Assembly (NCBI GenBank): GCA_030065855.1
Contig: JASJCT010000001.1
Span: 1 to 64,000 of the forward strand
Length of the DNA: 64,000 bases
DNA from: Myxococcota bacterium
Lineage (GTDB): Bacteria > Myxococcota_A > Polyangia > JAAYKL01
Direction: 5' to 3'
Shown: piece after piece, positions 1 to 8,148 of the stretch
Layout of the letters: each line of letters starts with the position of its first letter
Position numbering within the stretch: the stretch's first letter is position 1
Notes under the pieces: model-generated
Told to the model about the DNA's origin: nothing
What the model saw: the letters and a program-made list of their open reading frames with translations, nothing else
The model's database searches: none
Position numbers and translations under genes: made by a program

Positions 1-186
1 GCGATAAAACCAAACCACAACCGTTTTTTTAGAATCTCGGAAACCAGAGGAACTAAATGCAAAAAAAACAAACCAAATATTCTAATATTTTTCAACCCTT
101 ATCAAAATGAAACCATTATTGGCCGGTTAAGATGGAAACATTTTTTCTCTTTGTCCGATAGGAGAGGCAACAAGGAGGAATTCGCC

Positions 187-1119
187 ATGGGAGATCGCCC
201 CAGATGGATTAAAGCCGATGCCGTCTATTGTGAGGTTCAACGCACCGTTGATAGATGCTTCCTGTTCAAGCCAGACGAACAAGTCCGACAGATTATCGGG
301 GCATCAGCAGGCAGGGCGTTGGAGAAGTATCCTGTAAAATTGTTCTGCCTCGACTTCAATATCAACCATAAGCAAGACCTCATCGCGCCTATCTCTGATG
401 CGTCCGAACATATCCAGGCCGTGGCCAGGTTCCATCAGATGTTCAACTCGTTGGTCGCCAGGGGCATCAATAAGTACTACGGCCGGGAAGGGGCGCTCTT
501 TTCCTCTAGAAATCGGTCGACCGAGGCTGTGGATGATATAAGCCTGGAGCAGCAGCTGTTCTATGCAGTGACCAATGTGGCAAAAGACGGTCTTGTAGAT
601 AGGGTGGCACATTGGAAAGGGTTTTCCAGTTACAAGCAGCTCGCCACCGGAGAGGTGGAACGATTCCGGTATATCGACTGGACAGCCTGGCATAAAGACG
701 GAGGGATAAAGAGCAAGAAGAAGCCGGACGCCTTCATGAAGACGGTAGTGGTAAAGCTCAGCCCTCTACCCAGCTGGGAGCAGATGCCCGACCACAAACG
801 CCAGGCACACTTTCGACGTGAAGTACGGAAATTAGAGCAGTCATATCGAGAGCAGCGGAAACGAGAAGGGCGGCCTGTTCTGGGCAAGCCTCAATTGGAG
901 AAGCTCGATCCCCGTGAGAAACCCAAGACCCCATTTGTTCGAACCCGGAAACCTCTGTGTCACGCATCGATGAAAGAGGCAGTTGAGGAGTATCGGGAAG
1001 CCCTGCGCGATTTTCTAGATCAGTACTGGTATGCATCCGGCATGTGGCAACGAGGGATTCTGGACGTTTCATTTCCAAGCGGTTCTTTTAAACCACCAGA
1101 CATTCGGGCAGCAGCTTAA
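187..1119 (+). CDS. REP-associated (RAYT-like) Y1 transposase-family protein, probably catalytically degraded
   Basis: About 310 residues. The arrangement matches the IS200/REP-associated tyrosine transposase family: an N-terminal ADAVY segment, a block ending in FNINHKQDL, a helix-rich stretch with paired tyrosines (INKYYG), and a segment (TNVAKDGLVDRV...WKGFSSYK) equivalent to the N-x-V-x-x-G-L-V...W-x-x-SS-Y signature. The tail (LCHAS, then FPSGSFKPP) is one I recall from a Myxococcota-type subgroup. The metal-binding HUH motif should read HxH; here it reads H-K-Q, so the second histidine is lost and nicking is unlikely unless it is compensated. I chose the ATG at 187 because AAGGAGG lies at 172-178; a longer TTG-started frame begins at 151 without such a site. 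A remnant of a relative, with a similar N terminus, lies at 17202. Such proteins mobilise REP palindromes, and REP-like elements occur at 12 kb and 32.8 kb. Confidence 0.75.
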   Translation: MGDRPRWIKADAVYCEVQRTVDRCFLFKPDEQVRQIIGASAGRALEKYPVKLFCLDFNINHKQDLIAPISDASEHIQAVARFHQMFNSLVARGINKYYGREGALFSSRNRSTEAVDDISLEQQLFYAVTNVAKDGLVDRVAHWKGFSSYKQLATGEVERFRYIDWTAWHKDGGIKSKKKPDAFMKTVVVKLSPLPSWEQMPDHKRQAHFRREVRKLEQSYREQRKREGRPVLGKPQLEKLDPREKPKTPFVRTRKPLCHASMKEAVEEYREALRDFLDQYWYASGMWQRGILDVSFPSGSFKPPDIRAAA

Positions 1120-1325
1120 AGAGAGGGAAGGAAAGCATCCCCCAACGTCAATCTCACAGCACCGGTGCGTTCAAAATCCAACCGAGACGGCCTTAAAGCC
1201 ATTGATTTCCAGATTTTGTTAACATTTCCGAAGAAGGATGCCGCTGCAAGCTAAAATCCGTATTCCGATTCCGCCTCTAATTTGCTGTGTAGACCCAATC
1301 CGACCTATTTTCAGTCAGAAGAAAA

Positions 1326-1413
1326 AAGTATCTCAGAGGCTTATATGAGGAAGTATCTCAGAGGCTTATATGAGGGGCTTATATGAGGGCTTATATGAGG
1401 AGCTTATATGAGG
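1326..1413. repeat. Tandem repeat: 25-bp perfect duplication followed by 12-13 bp units
   Basis: The 25-bp unit AAGTATCTCAGAGGCTTATA(TGAGG) occurs twice back to back (1326-1350 and 1351-1375). The core GCTTATATGAGG then continues, giving five copies starting at 1339, 1364, 1377, 1389 and 1402 with steps of 25, 13, 12 and 13 bp. The array lies in the 1120-1605 gap between the RAYT-like gene and the M20 peptidase; I see no gene or RNA in the rest of that gap. Units are head to tail with no spacers, so this is a slippage-type array and not CRISPR. Confidence 0.9.
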
Positions 1414-1605
1414 AGCCAGCCAACAGAAACCAACGTTATCTCAAAATGCAAAACATCGCCTTGCCCATGCGCAGGATCATTCGGTGGTAGCCAGTCACAT
1501 TGTACCGTCGTGACTAGAGGAGGCAAATGCAGTTCCCCTAACGGTGGTATCCTCTGCGCATGCCCATTTTAGTCCCACAAGGCCGACCCCTTCGATCCCG
1601 CTAGC

Positions 1606-2997
1606 TCAGAGAGTACGAGAGATTTCTTGCAGAAAGTATACCCCGCAGCAGATGCCCTGATTTAGGCATGAGATGGAAAATTTTTCATCGGGGCCATGGG
1701 CACCATCGTCGGGCAGCCCATACCCCAGCAACACCACTTCCACGCCCAGCTTGCTTACAAATTCTCCCACTACTGGTATGCCGCCACCCTCACGCGACAG
1801 GACAGGCTGAGCCCCAAATGCACGAACGCAAGCCCGTTGGGCAGCGGTAATACCAGGACCATCAGAAGACATGACGACTGCAGGCGCTCTAGCATAGGTA
1901 GTGAGCTCGCTCGTAACCGAAGCAGGTGTACGGGTCCGCACATGTTCGAACAAAACCGCTTCGATCTTCTCTGGTAGTTGGTTCGGAACAAGCCGACAAG
2001 TTATCTTAGCGCCTGCTCTCGCTGGAATAATAGTTTTGAAGCCACGGTCGCTATCACCGCCGTAAATCCCATTGAATTCCAGAGTTGGACGAATACCCGT
2101 CCTTTCTCGTGGCGTGTAGCAAGTTTCTCCCCAAATAGCGGGAGCACCTGTTTCTTCGAGCCAAGTCGCAGTGCTGCGTTCGGAACTCGCTAATCGATCC
2201 CTTTCTGTCCGGTCTAGCTCTACCACGTCATCGTAAAATCCACTCACGGTGACCCGGCCAGAAGAATCGTGCATCGTAGCAAGCAGAGCAGCTAAAGCTT
2301 GACAGGGGTTTTGTATTGTCCCGCCGTATACGCCACTATGGATGTCCTTTGCCGGCCCTGAGACAACGAGTTCCCCAGCCCAGATACCACGTAGTCCTAA
2401 AGCAATATTCGGTTTGCCTGGACCATGCATGGCCGTGTCGGCCACCAGGCACGAATCTACGCTCAGAAACTCACGATGCGTTGCCAAATAATCAGCGAGG
2501 TGATGACTGCCCGCTTCCTCTTCTCCTTCGATAAGAATTTTAACGTTGACCGGCAATGCCCCATCTAGAACTAAGCAGGCTTCAAGCGCCTTGGTTAAAG
2601 CAAACACCTGTCCCTTGTCGTCACTCGCTCCTCGAGCCACGATTTCTTCGCCAACCGTTCCCTTGCGAATCCAAGGGTCAAAAGGAGGCTTTGTCCACAG
2701 CTCCAACGGTTCAGGGGGCTGAACGTCGTAATGGCCGTATATCAAAACCGTCGGCCGGTCTTCACCAGCTCGAAGCCAATCTGCGTATACGATGGGATGA
2801 CCATCCCCATGAATCAGTTTGGCGTTCTCCAGCCCGCAATCCTTCAGATGGTTTGCATACCAATTCGCTGCTGATGCCACATCCTGAGCCCGATCCTTAC
2901 TGGAACTGATACTGGGGATCCTCAGCCATTCGAAAAGTTGGTCTAAAAAACGAGTCTTGCCAGCTTGAATGAACTGCTCAAGTGCTTCATCTCTCAT
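1606..2997 (-). CDS. M20 family dipeptidase (CNDP/PepV-like metallopeptidase)
   Basis: 463 residues, typical length for the M20 dipeptidase group. Visible dinuclear-zinc motifs are GHYDVQP near residue 88 (first His-x-Asp), GASDDKG near 123 (bridging Asp), EGEEE near 157 (catalytic Glu and ligand), CLVADTAMHG, and DDGAHGPDE near the C terminus (last His ligand). The lid/dimerisation domain lies in the middle (about 190-340). It should hydrolyse dipeptides or related N-acyl amino acids in the cytoplasm; no signal peptide is present. The ATG at 2997 is preceded by GAGGAG six bases upstream. It follows the HEAT-repeat gene on the same strand after about 170 nt, so it may be cotranscribed or have its own promoter. 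Exact substrate cannot be told from sequence. Confidence 0.85.
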   Translation of the reverse strand: MRDEALEQFIQAGKTRFLDQLFEWLRIPSISSSKDRAQDVASAANWYANHLKDCGLENAKLIHGDGHPIVYADWLRAGEDRPTVLIYGHYDVQPPEPLELWTKPPFDPWIRKGTVGEEIVARGASDDKGQVFALTKALEACLVLDGALPVNVKILIEGEEEAGSHHLADYLATHREFLSVDSCLVADTAMHGPGKPNIALGLRGIWAGELVVSGPAKDIHSGVYGGTIQNPCQALAALLATMHDSSGRVTVSGFYDDVVELDRTERDRLASSERSTATWLEETGAPAIWGETCYTPRERTGIRPTLEFNGIYGGDSDRGFKTIIPARAGAKITCRLVPNQLPEKIEAVLFEHVRTRTPASVTSELTTYARAPAVVMSSDGPGITAAQRACVRAFGAQPVLSREGGGIPVVGEFVSKLGVEVVLLGYGLPDDGAHGPDEKFSISCLNQGICCGVYFLQEISRTL

Positions 2998-3171
2998 TGA
3001 TTTCTCCTCACTCGTCCGCGGTCCAATTCCAACGAATGTAGCAACAAATGATTACCCTGCCCAGCTGGCAGTGACCTTGGCGTGGCGTAGGAAAGAGTTG
3101 GAGGAGAGTGACATTGATCCGATGTAGCGGACAGTCTGGGCAAGATTCAGACAAGTGGCATATCGACACCC

Positions 3172-4173
3172 TCAAGGTCCAGCGCCCCATTGGGTCAGTG
3201 TGGCGTTGAGCTCTTGGTCGAGCGGCGGGCTGAGCTTTCCAATCCTGCGTTCGAGTTCTGCTGTGGCAGCATCAGCATCGATCGTGCTTATCGCAACCAG
3301 GGTCTCAATGGCTGCAGAAGCTTCTATCTCCCGGCCTTGGTCCATCAGGCGCGCCACATGGGCTGCAATGCCCACCACCGGGAGGCGCACCAAGGTGCTG
3401 AGGGCAGCAAGCCGCTTGGACTGCCAGATCGATCCGAGGAGTTCCTTTAATACCGAGAGCCCGCGGTGATGTGGCTGATTTCCCGAGCAGCGAACAGCAG
3501 CCGCAGCGATCATGGCTTTTGCTTCGGTGCTCAACAATCGCCGCTCTTGGGCCTTCTCTAGGGCGGGCAGGGAAGATGGCCGGCCCAGTTCGCCCAGGGC
3601 ACGGGCAGCTTCACATGCAGTGGCAGCGTCCGCTGATAGAGCTTGACACAGTACAGCTTCTCCCCTGGGATCTCCCAGTTCAGCCAGGGCCATGGCTGCC
3701 CGGTCAGTGACATACCCATCTGTATCCTTCAGCAGCACAGCGATGCGATCCGACGCCTCAATGGCTCGAAGTGATCCCAAGCCAGATGCAGCAGCAGCCC
3801 GGACAGATGGGTCTGGATCACCGAGGTAGGGCGCCAAATCTTGGGCCGGACACGCGGACGTCATGATCAGGGCGTCGACTGCCACACATCTCACACTAGG
3901 CGCAGTATCTGCCAACGCAGCAGTGATGATGTCGGCTGAAAGGGGTTGGCCGGAACGCATCTGCTCGAGGAGACCTTCCAATGCCTGGGCGCGAACCCCG
4001 TCGACCGGGTCTTGAAGCAGCTCGCGCAGCGCTGCAGCAGCTGCTTCCCAATGACCGTGGTCTGCTGTTCCCAAGGCCATGGCCGCGACCCAACGGGCCT
4101 CGGCAGAGGCGCTGCGAGCGTCGCGCAAGGCAGCTGCTATCGTTGGCATTTCAAGGGGGATGAGAAAGGACAT
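3172..4173 (-). CDS. HEAT-repeat protein
   Basis: 333 residues, Ala/Leu rich, built from repeated helical pairs of about 30 residues with the HEAT-like pattern D-P-x-x-x-V-R-A-x-A-x-x-x-L (for example DPVDGVRAQALEGL, DPDPSVRAAAASGL, DTDGYVTDRAAMAL). The fold is an alpha-solenoid used for protein binding; no enzymatic motif is visible. It starts inside the stop codon of ricT (TAATG at 4173), so translation is probably coupled and a role with the RicT/HolB products is suggested by position only. No signal peptide or membrane segment. Partner unknown. Confidence 0.75.
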   Translation of the reverse strand: MSFLIPLEMPTIAAALRDARSASAEARWVAAMALGTADHGHWEAAAAALRELLQDPVDGVRAQALEGLLEQMRSGQPLSADIITAALADTAPSVRCVAVDALIMTSACPAQDLAPYLGDPDPSVRAAAASGLGSLRAIEASDRIAVLLKDTDGYVTDRAAMALAELGDPRGEAVLCQALSADAATACEAARALGELGRPSSLPALEKAQERRLLSTEAKAMIAAAAVRCSGNQPHHRGLSVLKELLGSIWQSKRLAALSTLVRLPVVGIAAHVARLMDQGREIEASAAIETLVAISTIDADAATAELERRIGKLSPPLDQELNATLTQWGAGP

Positions 4174-5615
4174 TACGGATCGGCAAGGGTATTGAGCCCG
4201 TTTGGATCATCTCCGTTTTCGATGTTGTTCTCTTCATTCACGTCAGGCCCGCTGTCTCTCTGATGTTCGAGGGCTATCTCATTGGCCTGGTAATCCTTTG
4301 TCGTGGCTTCGTTCTCCAGCTGTACCCGCACGATGCCCTGCAGCACATCCCGATCCCGAATACGCCCCAATCCATCTGGCGTTTTCACCCGTCGCCCCAC
4401 CCGGGGCAGGCCCTTGGCAGCTTCTCGATATGCCTGATCTTCGTAGGTGAGGCAGCACAGCAAGCGGCCGCATATACCAGATACCTTTTGGGGATTGAGG
4501 ACCAAGTTTTGATCTTTGGCCATGCGAATCGACACGGGTTGGAACTGACGTAGGTAGAGGTTGCAACAGAGCTGGCACCCACAGGTGCCCACGCCGCCGA
4601 GCATCCGCGATGCATCGCGCACGCCGATTTGTCGCATCTCAATGCGCGTGTGCAGCCGCCTTGCCAAGTCACGTACCAGTTCCCTGAAATCGATGCGCCC
4701 ATCTGCAGAAAAATAGAAGATCGCCTTGTTCCCACCGTGCAGATATTCGACTTTGATGAGCTTCATGGGCAACCCCAGGCGCTCAATGCGGTCTTTGCAA
4801 AGCCTGAACGCGGCATCTTGCCTGTCCTGGTTGCGGTTCTGTTGACGCCGGTCGTTGCTCGTAGCCTTTCGGATGACCCGGGGCAGCTGTTCCTCTCCCA
4901 CCATGCGCCGCCGCGCAGGCACCAGGACCTGACCGAGCGCAAGTCCCCACCCGGTCTCGACAACGACTTCGTCCCCCTGGTCGAGATACATGTCTTGGCA
5001 ATCAAAGAGTATCACCGGACCGGCTGAGTGGAGTTTTACACCGACCACGTCCATGAGCGTATCTGTTTCACTGAGGTCACTCTCTGGAAAATCGTCGAGC
5101 AGGGCATCTTCGTCAATTTTGGTAGATTTTAGAAACGTGAGCTGGTCATTGCTCATATGCTCGTAGCCGCGAGACGAGGCCTCTGGTTGCTGATGGGTCT
5201 CCCGGCGCGATGCGCGGTGATCCCTTGACGAGGAGGCATCATCTGCCACTGGGCGTTCCTCGGTCCTTCCTGTCCGAGTATCTCTTTGTGCACCGTCTCG
5301 ACGGGGATTCCGCTGTGATCCCTGTCTCCTGGCGCCCCGATGGGAACTATTATCTGACTGGCCGCCTGCGTGTCGTCGACGGGCTGGCCGATTGCGATTG
5401 CCTTTGCGCGGGCGGTTTGCCTCTTGGGAGCCATCTCTTACCTGGTCCCCTGGCTGTGGTCTTTCTCGCCTGCCTGTCGACTGTGTTGAGGATTGCTGTC
5501 CGCGGTCGGTATCGCCGGAAGGGCGCCGCCTGCGAGGTCGGTGACGCCGCCGCCGTGCACCATCGCCTGTATTTCCCGATGAGGGCGCGCGGTCCCTCTT
5601 TTTTTCATTATCCAT
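4173..5615 (-). CDS. ricT: RicT/YaaT-family PSP1 protein with a long arginine-rich N-terminal extension
   Basis: The core (about 187-450) is the PSP1 fold seen in Bacillus RicT (YaaT), with the Cys clusters CGCQLCC near 345 and CGRLLCC near 382 that in the Bacillus RicAFT complex help hold Fe-S clusters; that complex stimulates RNase Y. Gene order holB-ricT also matches Bacillus and many other bacteria. The first 145 residues are unusual: they are dominated by Arg, Ser, Gly and Gln (RRRRHRPRRRR, GRRERP, RHAGGQ, RRQGSQ), like the RG-rich RNA-binding tails of RNA-degradation proteins. A Ser/Asp/Glu stretch follows, and the C-terminal 30 residues are acidic. It overlaps holB by one base (TAATG at 5615) and the HEAT gene by one base (4173). 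The N-terminal extension roughly doubles the usual non-core length. Confidence 0.85.
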   Translation of the reverse strand: MDNEKKRDRAPSSGNTGDGARRRRHRPRRRRPSGDTDRGQQSSTQSTGRRERPQPGDQVRDGSQEANRPRKGNRNRPARRRHAGGQSDNSSHRGARRQGSQRNPRRDGAQRDTRTGRTEERPVADDASSSRDHRASRRETHQQPEASSRGYEHMSNDQLTFLKSTKIDEDALLDDFPESDLSETDTLMDVVGVKLHSAGPVILFDCQDMYLDQGDEVVVETGWGLALGQVLVPARRRMVGEEQLPRVIRKATSNDRRQQNRNQDRQDAAFRLCKDRIERLGLPMKLIKVEYLHGGNKAIFYFSADGRIDFRELVRDLARRLHTRIEMRQIGVRDASRMLGGVGTCGCQLCCNLYLRQFQPVSIRMAKDQNLVLNPQKVSGICGRLLCCLTYEDQAYREAAKGLPRVGRRVKTPDGLGRIRDRDVLQGIVRVQLENEATTKDYQANEIALEHQRDSGPDVNEENNIENGDDPNGLNTLADP

Positions 5616-6649
5616 TAAGCACCGAATCCACTTCCGGCCGCGCTGGCATCTGCTCGGCCTCGAATATCCATGAGCATGGCCTCAAAGGCAAGTTGCGGGC
5701 TCATGTTGTTGACCTGTATGGATCGCGCAGTTCTGTGAGCTGCTGCGACCATCTTCGAAATGTGCAAACTGGTTAGCATAGATGCCAGATCCCCAAGCCG
5801 GGGTCCGAGCTTTTCAACGAGCGGGCGATCTCGAGTAGCCTTGCCGTGGGTTTGAATCCACAAGATCTCCGCCAGGATAACGGACATCATATCGAGCAGA
5901 GCAACCGCGTCAGCGCGATTTTTTTTAAGTGAGCTCGCGACCTGCAGCCCTTGATCAGGCGTGGGTCGTACCCCTGTTTCGAGAAATGTGAGCACTTGTT
6001 CGACGCGGTCATCCAAATCACTTCGGGCATACAACTGGGCCTGGGCCATGCTGCCGTTGCTGAACGCCGCAACCACGCCGGCTTCCCTGGGTTGTAGCCC
6101 GCTATCGCACAACAGGTCAGTGACGACCGCTTCTGGCAACGGTCGGAATCGCACCACTTGACAGCGGGATCTCACGGTCGCAAGCAAGGCGTGGGCGCGA
6201 TCCGAAATGAGTATCAGAAAATTTCCCGGGCTCGGCTCCTCGAGCGGCTTAAGCAGTGCGTTTGCAGCCGGTTCGGTCATGAAATCAGCTGGGTCTATAA
6301 TGGCTACGCGGGCACGCCCCTCGTGGGGTCTGGTTTTTAGCTGTCTGCCCAGACTTCTCACCGCGTCTATTGGAATACGGGCCTTGTTATCAGGCAAAGA
6401 GACCTCAATGACGTCAGGATGCATGCGCTTTAAAATCTTTCGACAATCGATACACTCACCACAGGCATCGCTGCCCTTGTCTCTGCAGTTGAGAACCATT
6501 GCAAGGGCCTGGGCGGTCATTGATTTTCCCACACCTGCGGGCCCTGAAAACAGATAGGCGTGGGCCACCTTTTGGGTCCCCACGGCCCGCCGCAGTATCT
6601 CAATCGCCCCATCCTGGCCCTGTATGTCATTCAAGCGCACTCTATTCAC
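5615..6649 (-). CDS. holB: DNA polymerase III subunit delta-prime
   Basis: 344 residues, the usual length. N-terminal AAA+ clamp-loader module: Walker A GPAGVGKS at 36-43, a four-cysteine zinc module (C55, C63, C66, C69), the segment NALLKPLEEPSPG, and the sensor-1/arginine region TVRSRCQVVRF. This is the non-motor delta-prime part of the clamp loader that places the beta sliding clamp on DNA. It starts with GTG; the upstream region is shared with the divergent HDOD gene. The stop codon overlaps the ricT start, and holB-ricT is a widely conserved pair. Confidence 0.92.
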   Translation of the reverse strand: MNRVRLNDIQGQDGAIEILRRAVGTQKVAHAYLFSGPAGVGKSMTAQALAMVLNCRDKGSDACGECIDCRKILKRMHPDVIEVSLPDNKARIPIDAVRSLGRQLKTRPHEGRARVAIIDPADFMTEPAANALLKPLEEPSPGNFLILISDRAHALLATVRSRCQVVRFRPLPEAVVTDLLCDSGLQPREAGVVAAFSNGSMAQAQLYARSDLDDRVEQVLTFLETGVRPTPDQGLQVASSLKKNRADAVALLDMMSVILAEILWIQTHGKATRDRPLVEKLGPRLGDLASMLTSLHISKMVAAAHRTARSIQVNNMSPQLAFEAMLMDIRGRADASAAGSGFGA

Positions 6650-6769
6650 CCCATTCTACCGCCAAGTACCACGGGGCTTCTTGAGGGTCAAACCAAGCGC
6701 AGGTCCAATAGGGCTACCACAGGATCGACCCGCGAGGACCTGACCTACGCAACGCGCCAAAGGGAGATG

Positions 6770-6800
6770 TTGATGGGGATTATGCGACCGTGTATATAAT
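6770..6800 (+). promoter_or_regulatory. Candidate sigma-70 promoter for the HDOD gene
   Basis: TTGATG at 6770-6775, then the AT-rich run TATATAAT at 6793-6800. With TATATA (6793-6798) as -10 the spacer is 17 bp; with the perfect TATAAT (6795-6800) it is 19 bp. This lies 35 nt before the HDOD start codon in the divergent holB/HDOD intergenic region. Confidence 0.5.
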
Positions 6801-6834
6801 TTACTTCGCTCGTGAAGAGGAAGTCTGAAACCGC

Positions 6835-7764
6835 ATGACGACTAAGCGCACTGATTCATCTCACCGAAGCCATATCACCATCTCGGAGATGGATCTGATC
6901 AAATTTATAAAGAGGAGCTGGGGCGATGAGACCTTTGCTAAGCGCCTCGGCTGGGCCATCAAGACGACGATTGAGTCAAAGACCTACAAGCCACCGCTCT
7001 TGCCAGAAACAGCTGTTCGGCTATCTGAGATGGCGAGCCGTCGGGACTGTGATGTTCGGGATGTCGAGAATGTTGTAAAGCAGGATCCCATTGTCGCCGC
7101 CCATGTTTTATCCGTGGCAAATTCGGCGTTTTACAGCCGAAGATCCCCGACCCGCACACTCAAGGCAGCTATTACCCGACTGGGCATCACCACTGTCCGA
7201 GATGTGGCCTTTAAAGTCGTGGCCCAGACACAGATTTTCAAGGTTCCCGGATACGTGGACCGCATGCGGGAGCTCTTCCAAGCTGCGCAGGCTGCGGGCA
7301 CCATTGCAAAGCAGATTTGCCGGATACTGCGGTTTGAATCTGAGCTGGCCTATCTGTGTGGCTTGTTGCACGATATGGGCGAGGCCATGGTGCTCAACAT
7401 CATCACCAATAACGAACCCCTTATGGTCGATGGATTACCGCCGCTCAGTGCCGTTGAACCTGCAGTGACGTTCTTTCACGGAACTGTGGGTGCGCGCATC
7501 TGCGACCTATGGGGACTCCCCCCCCTGATTGTGGACGCCGTGCGCTTTCACCACCAGCCCGAGCGGTCTGCGAATTCATCCCAAATGACATTGGTCGTAG
7601 CGGTTACAGATATGCTGCTAAAACACGCCGGTATCGGCGTTCCCCCTGAACCGATTGAGGATCCCCTCGAACACCCGCGCTTTTTCGAACTGAACCTCAG
7701 CCCAAACCAGGTCAAGGATTTATTGGCATTTGCGGAAAATGTGGCCGAATCCGAAGGTGAATAG
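6835..7764 (+). CDS. HDOD domain protein
   Basis: 309 residues. The HDOD domain covers roughly residues 50-250 (PLLPETAVRLSEMAS, KQDPIVAAHVLSVANSAFY, ITRLGITTVRDVA, CGLLHDMGEAM, then HGTVGARICDLWGLP and AVRFHHQPE). HDOD proteins are HD-fold relatives that mostly lack full HD phosphohydrolase activity and act in signalling with c-di-GMP, chemotaxis or stress regulators. Some HD-type residues remain here (LLHDMGE, FHH), so activity cannot be excluded. It is a stand-alone HDOD with a short N-terminal extension and no receiver or EAL domain. Cytoplasmic; divergent from holB. A candidate promoter lies at 6770. Confidence 0.85.
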   Translation: MTTKRTDSSHRSHITISEMDLIKFIKRSWGDETFAKRLGWAIKTTIESKTYKPPLLPETAVRLSEMASRRDCDVRDVENVVKQDPIVAAHVLSVANSAFYSRRSPTRTLKAAITRLGITTVRDVAFKVVAQTQIFKVPGYVDRMRELFQAAQAAGTIAKQICRILRFESELAYLCGLLHDMGEAMVLNIITNNEPLMVDGLPPLSAVEPAVTFFHGTVGARICDLWGLPPLIVDAVRFHHQPERSANSSQMTLVVAVTDMLLKHAGIGVPPEPIEDPLEHPRFFELNLSPNQVKDLLAFAENVAESEGE

Positions 7765-7839
7765 CCAGGGGCGATTGTATCATGTGAATGAAACACTTTC
7801 ACACGGTGAGACATGATCATCATTACATGATCATCATCG

Positions 7840-8047
7840 GCCCCCACCCCGGCCCTCCCCCGATGGACAATTGGACATTGGGGGAGGGTAATATCAAAAC
7901 CTAACCAGTTCATTATCATTTATGGCTTTATCTTTCAGCTCATCCCGCTTTTGTTGCTCTTGTGAATCCTGCCGTCCACAAAGCTCTATTCTGCTTCCCC
8001 CTCCCCCAGCGTCCAAAAGTCCACCGGGGGAGGGCCGGGGTGGGGGC
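7840..8047. repeat. 208-bp element with 22-bp perfect terminal inverted repeats and two nested hairpins
   Basis: GCCCCCACCCCGGCCCTCCC... at 7840-7861 is the exact reverse complement of 8026-8047, and the match extends inward to 7868/8019 with one mismatch. Each end also forms its own hairpin: CCCTCCCCC (7853-7861) with GGGGGAGGG (7880-7888), and CCCTCCCCC (7999-8007) with GGGGGAGGG (8026-8034). The interior (about 7890-7998) is AT-rich and has no convincing gene. It occupies most of the 7765-8148 gap between the HDOD and MMPL genes. It looks like a MITE or paired REP element; I see no clear target-site duplication. Confidence 0.8.
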
Positions 8048-8148
8048 TCCCAAGGAATAACGTGCGGGATTGAGTTCGTGCAAACCCACATGTTGGCATA
8101 CATGTTGCTTAGCTGCGGGGTCGAGGAGCTTTAGGCCAGAAGTGTATC

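Noticed and set aside
1326-1413. Possible CRISPR array
   Set aside because: Units are contiguous 12-13 bp repeats with no unique spacers and no cas genes nearby.
5210-5776. 188-codon plus-strand frame over ricT/holB
   Set aside because: Complementary-strand shadow of the arginine-rich ricT 5-prime region; no family features and no ribosome site.
7894-8103. 69-codon minus-strand frame inside the 7840-8047 element
   Set aside because: Starts in and reads through the GC-rich palindrome; no ribosome site. The end (about 30 residues) looks mildly protein-like but not enough for a call.
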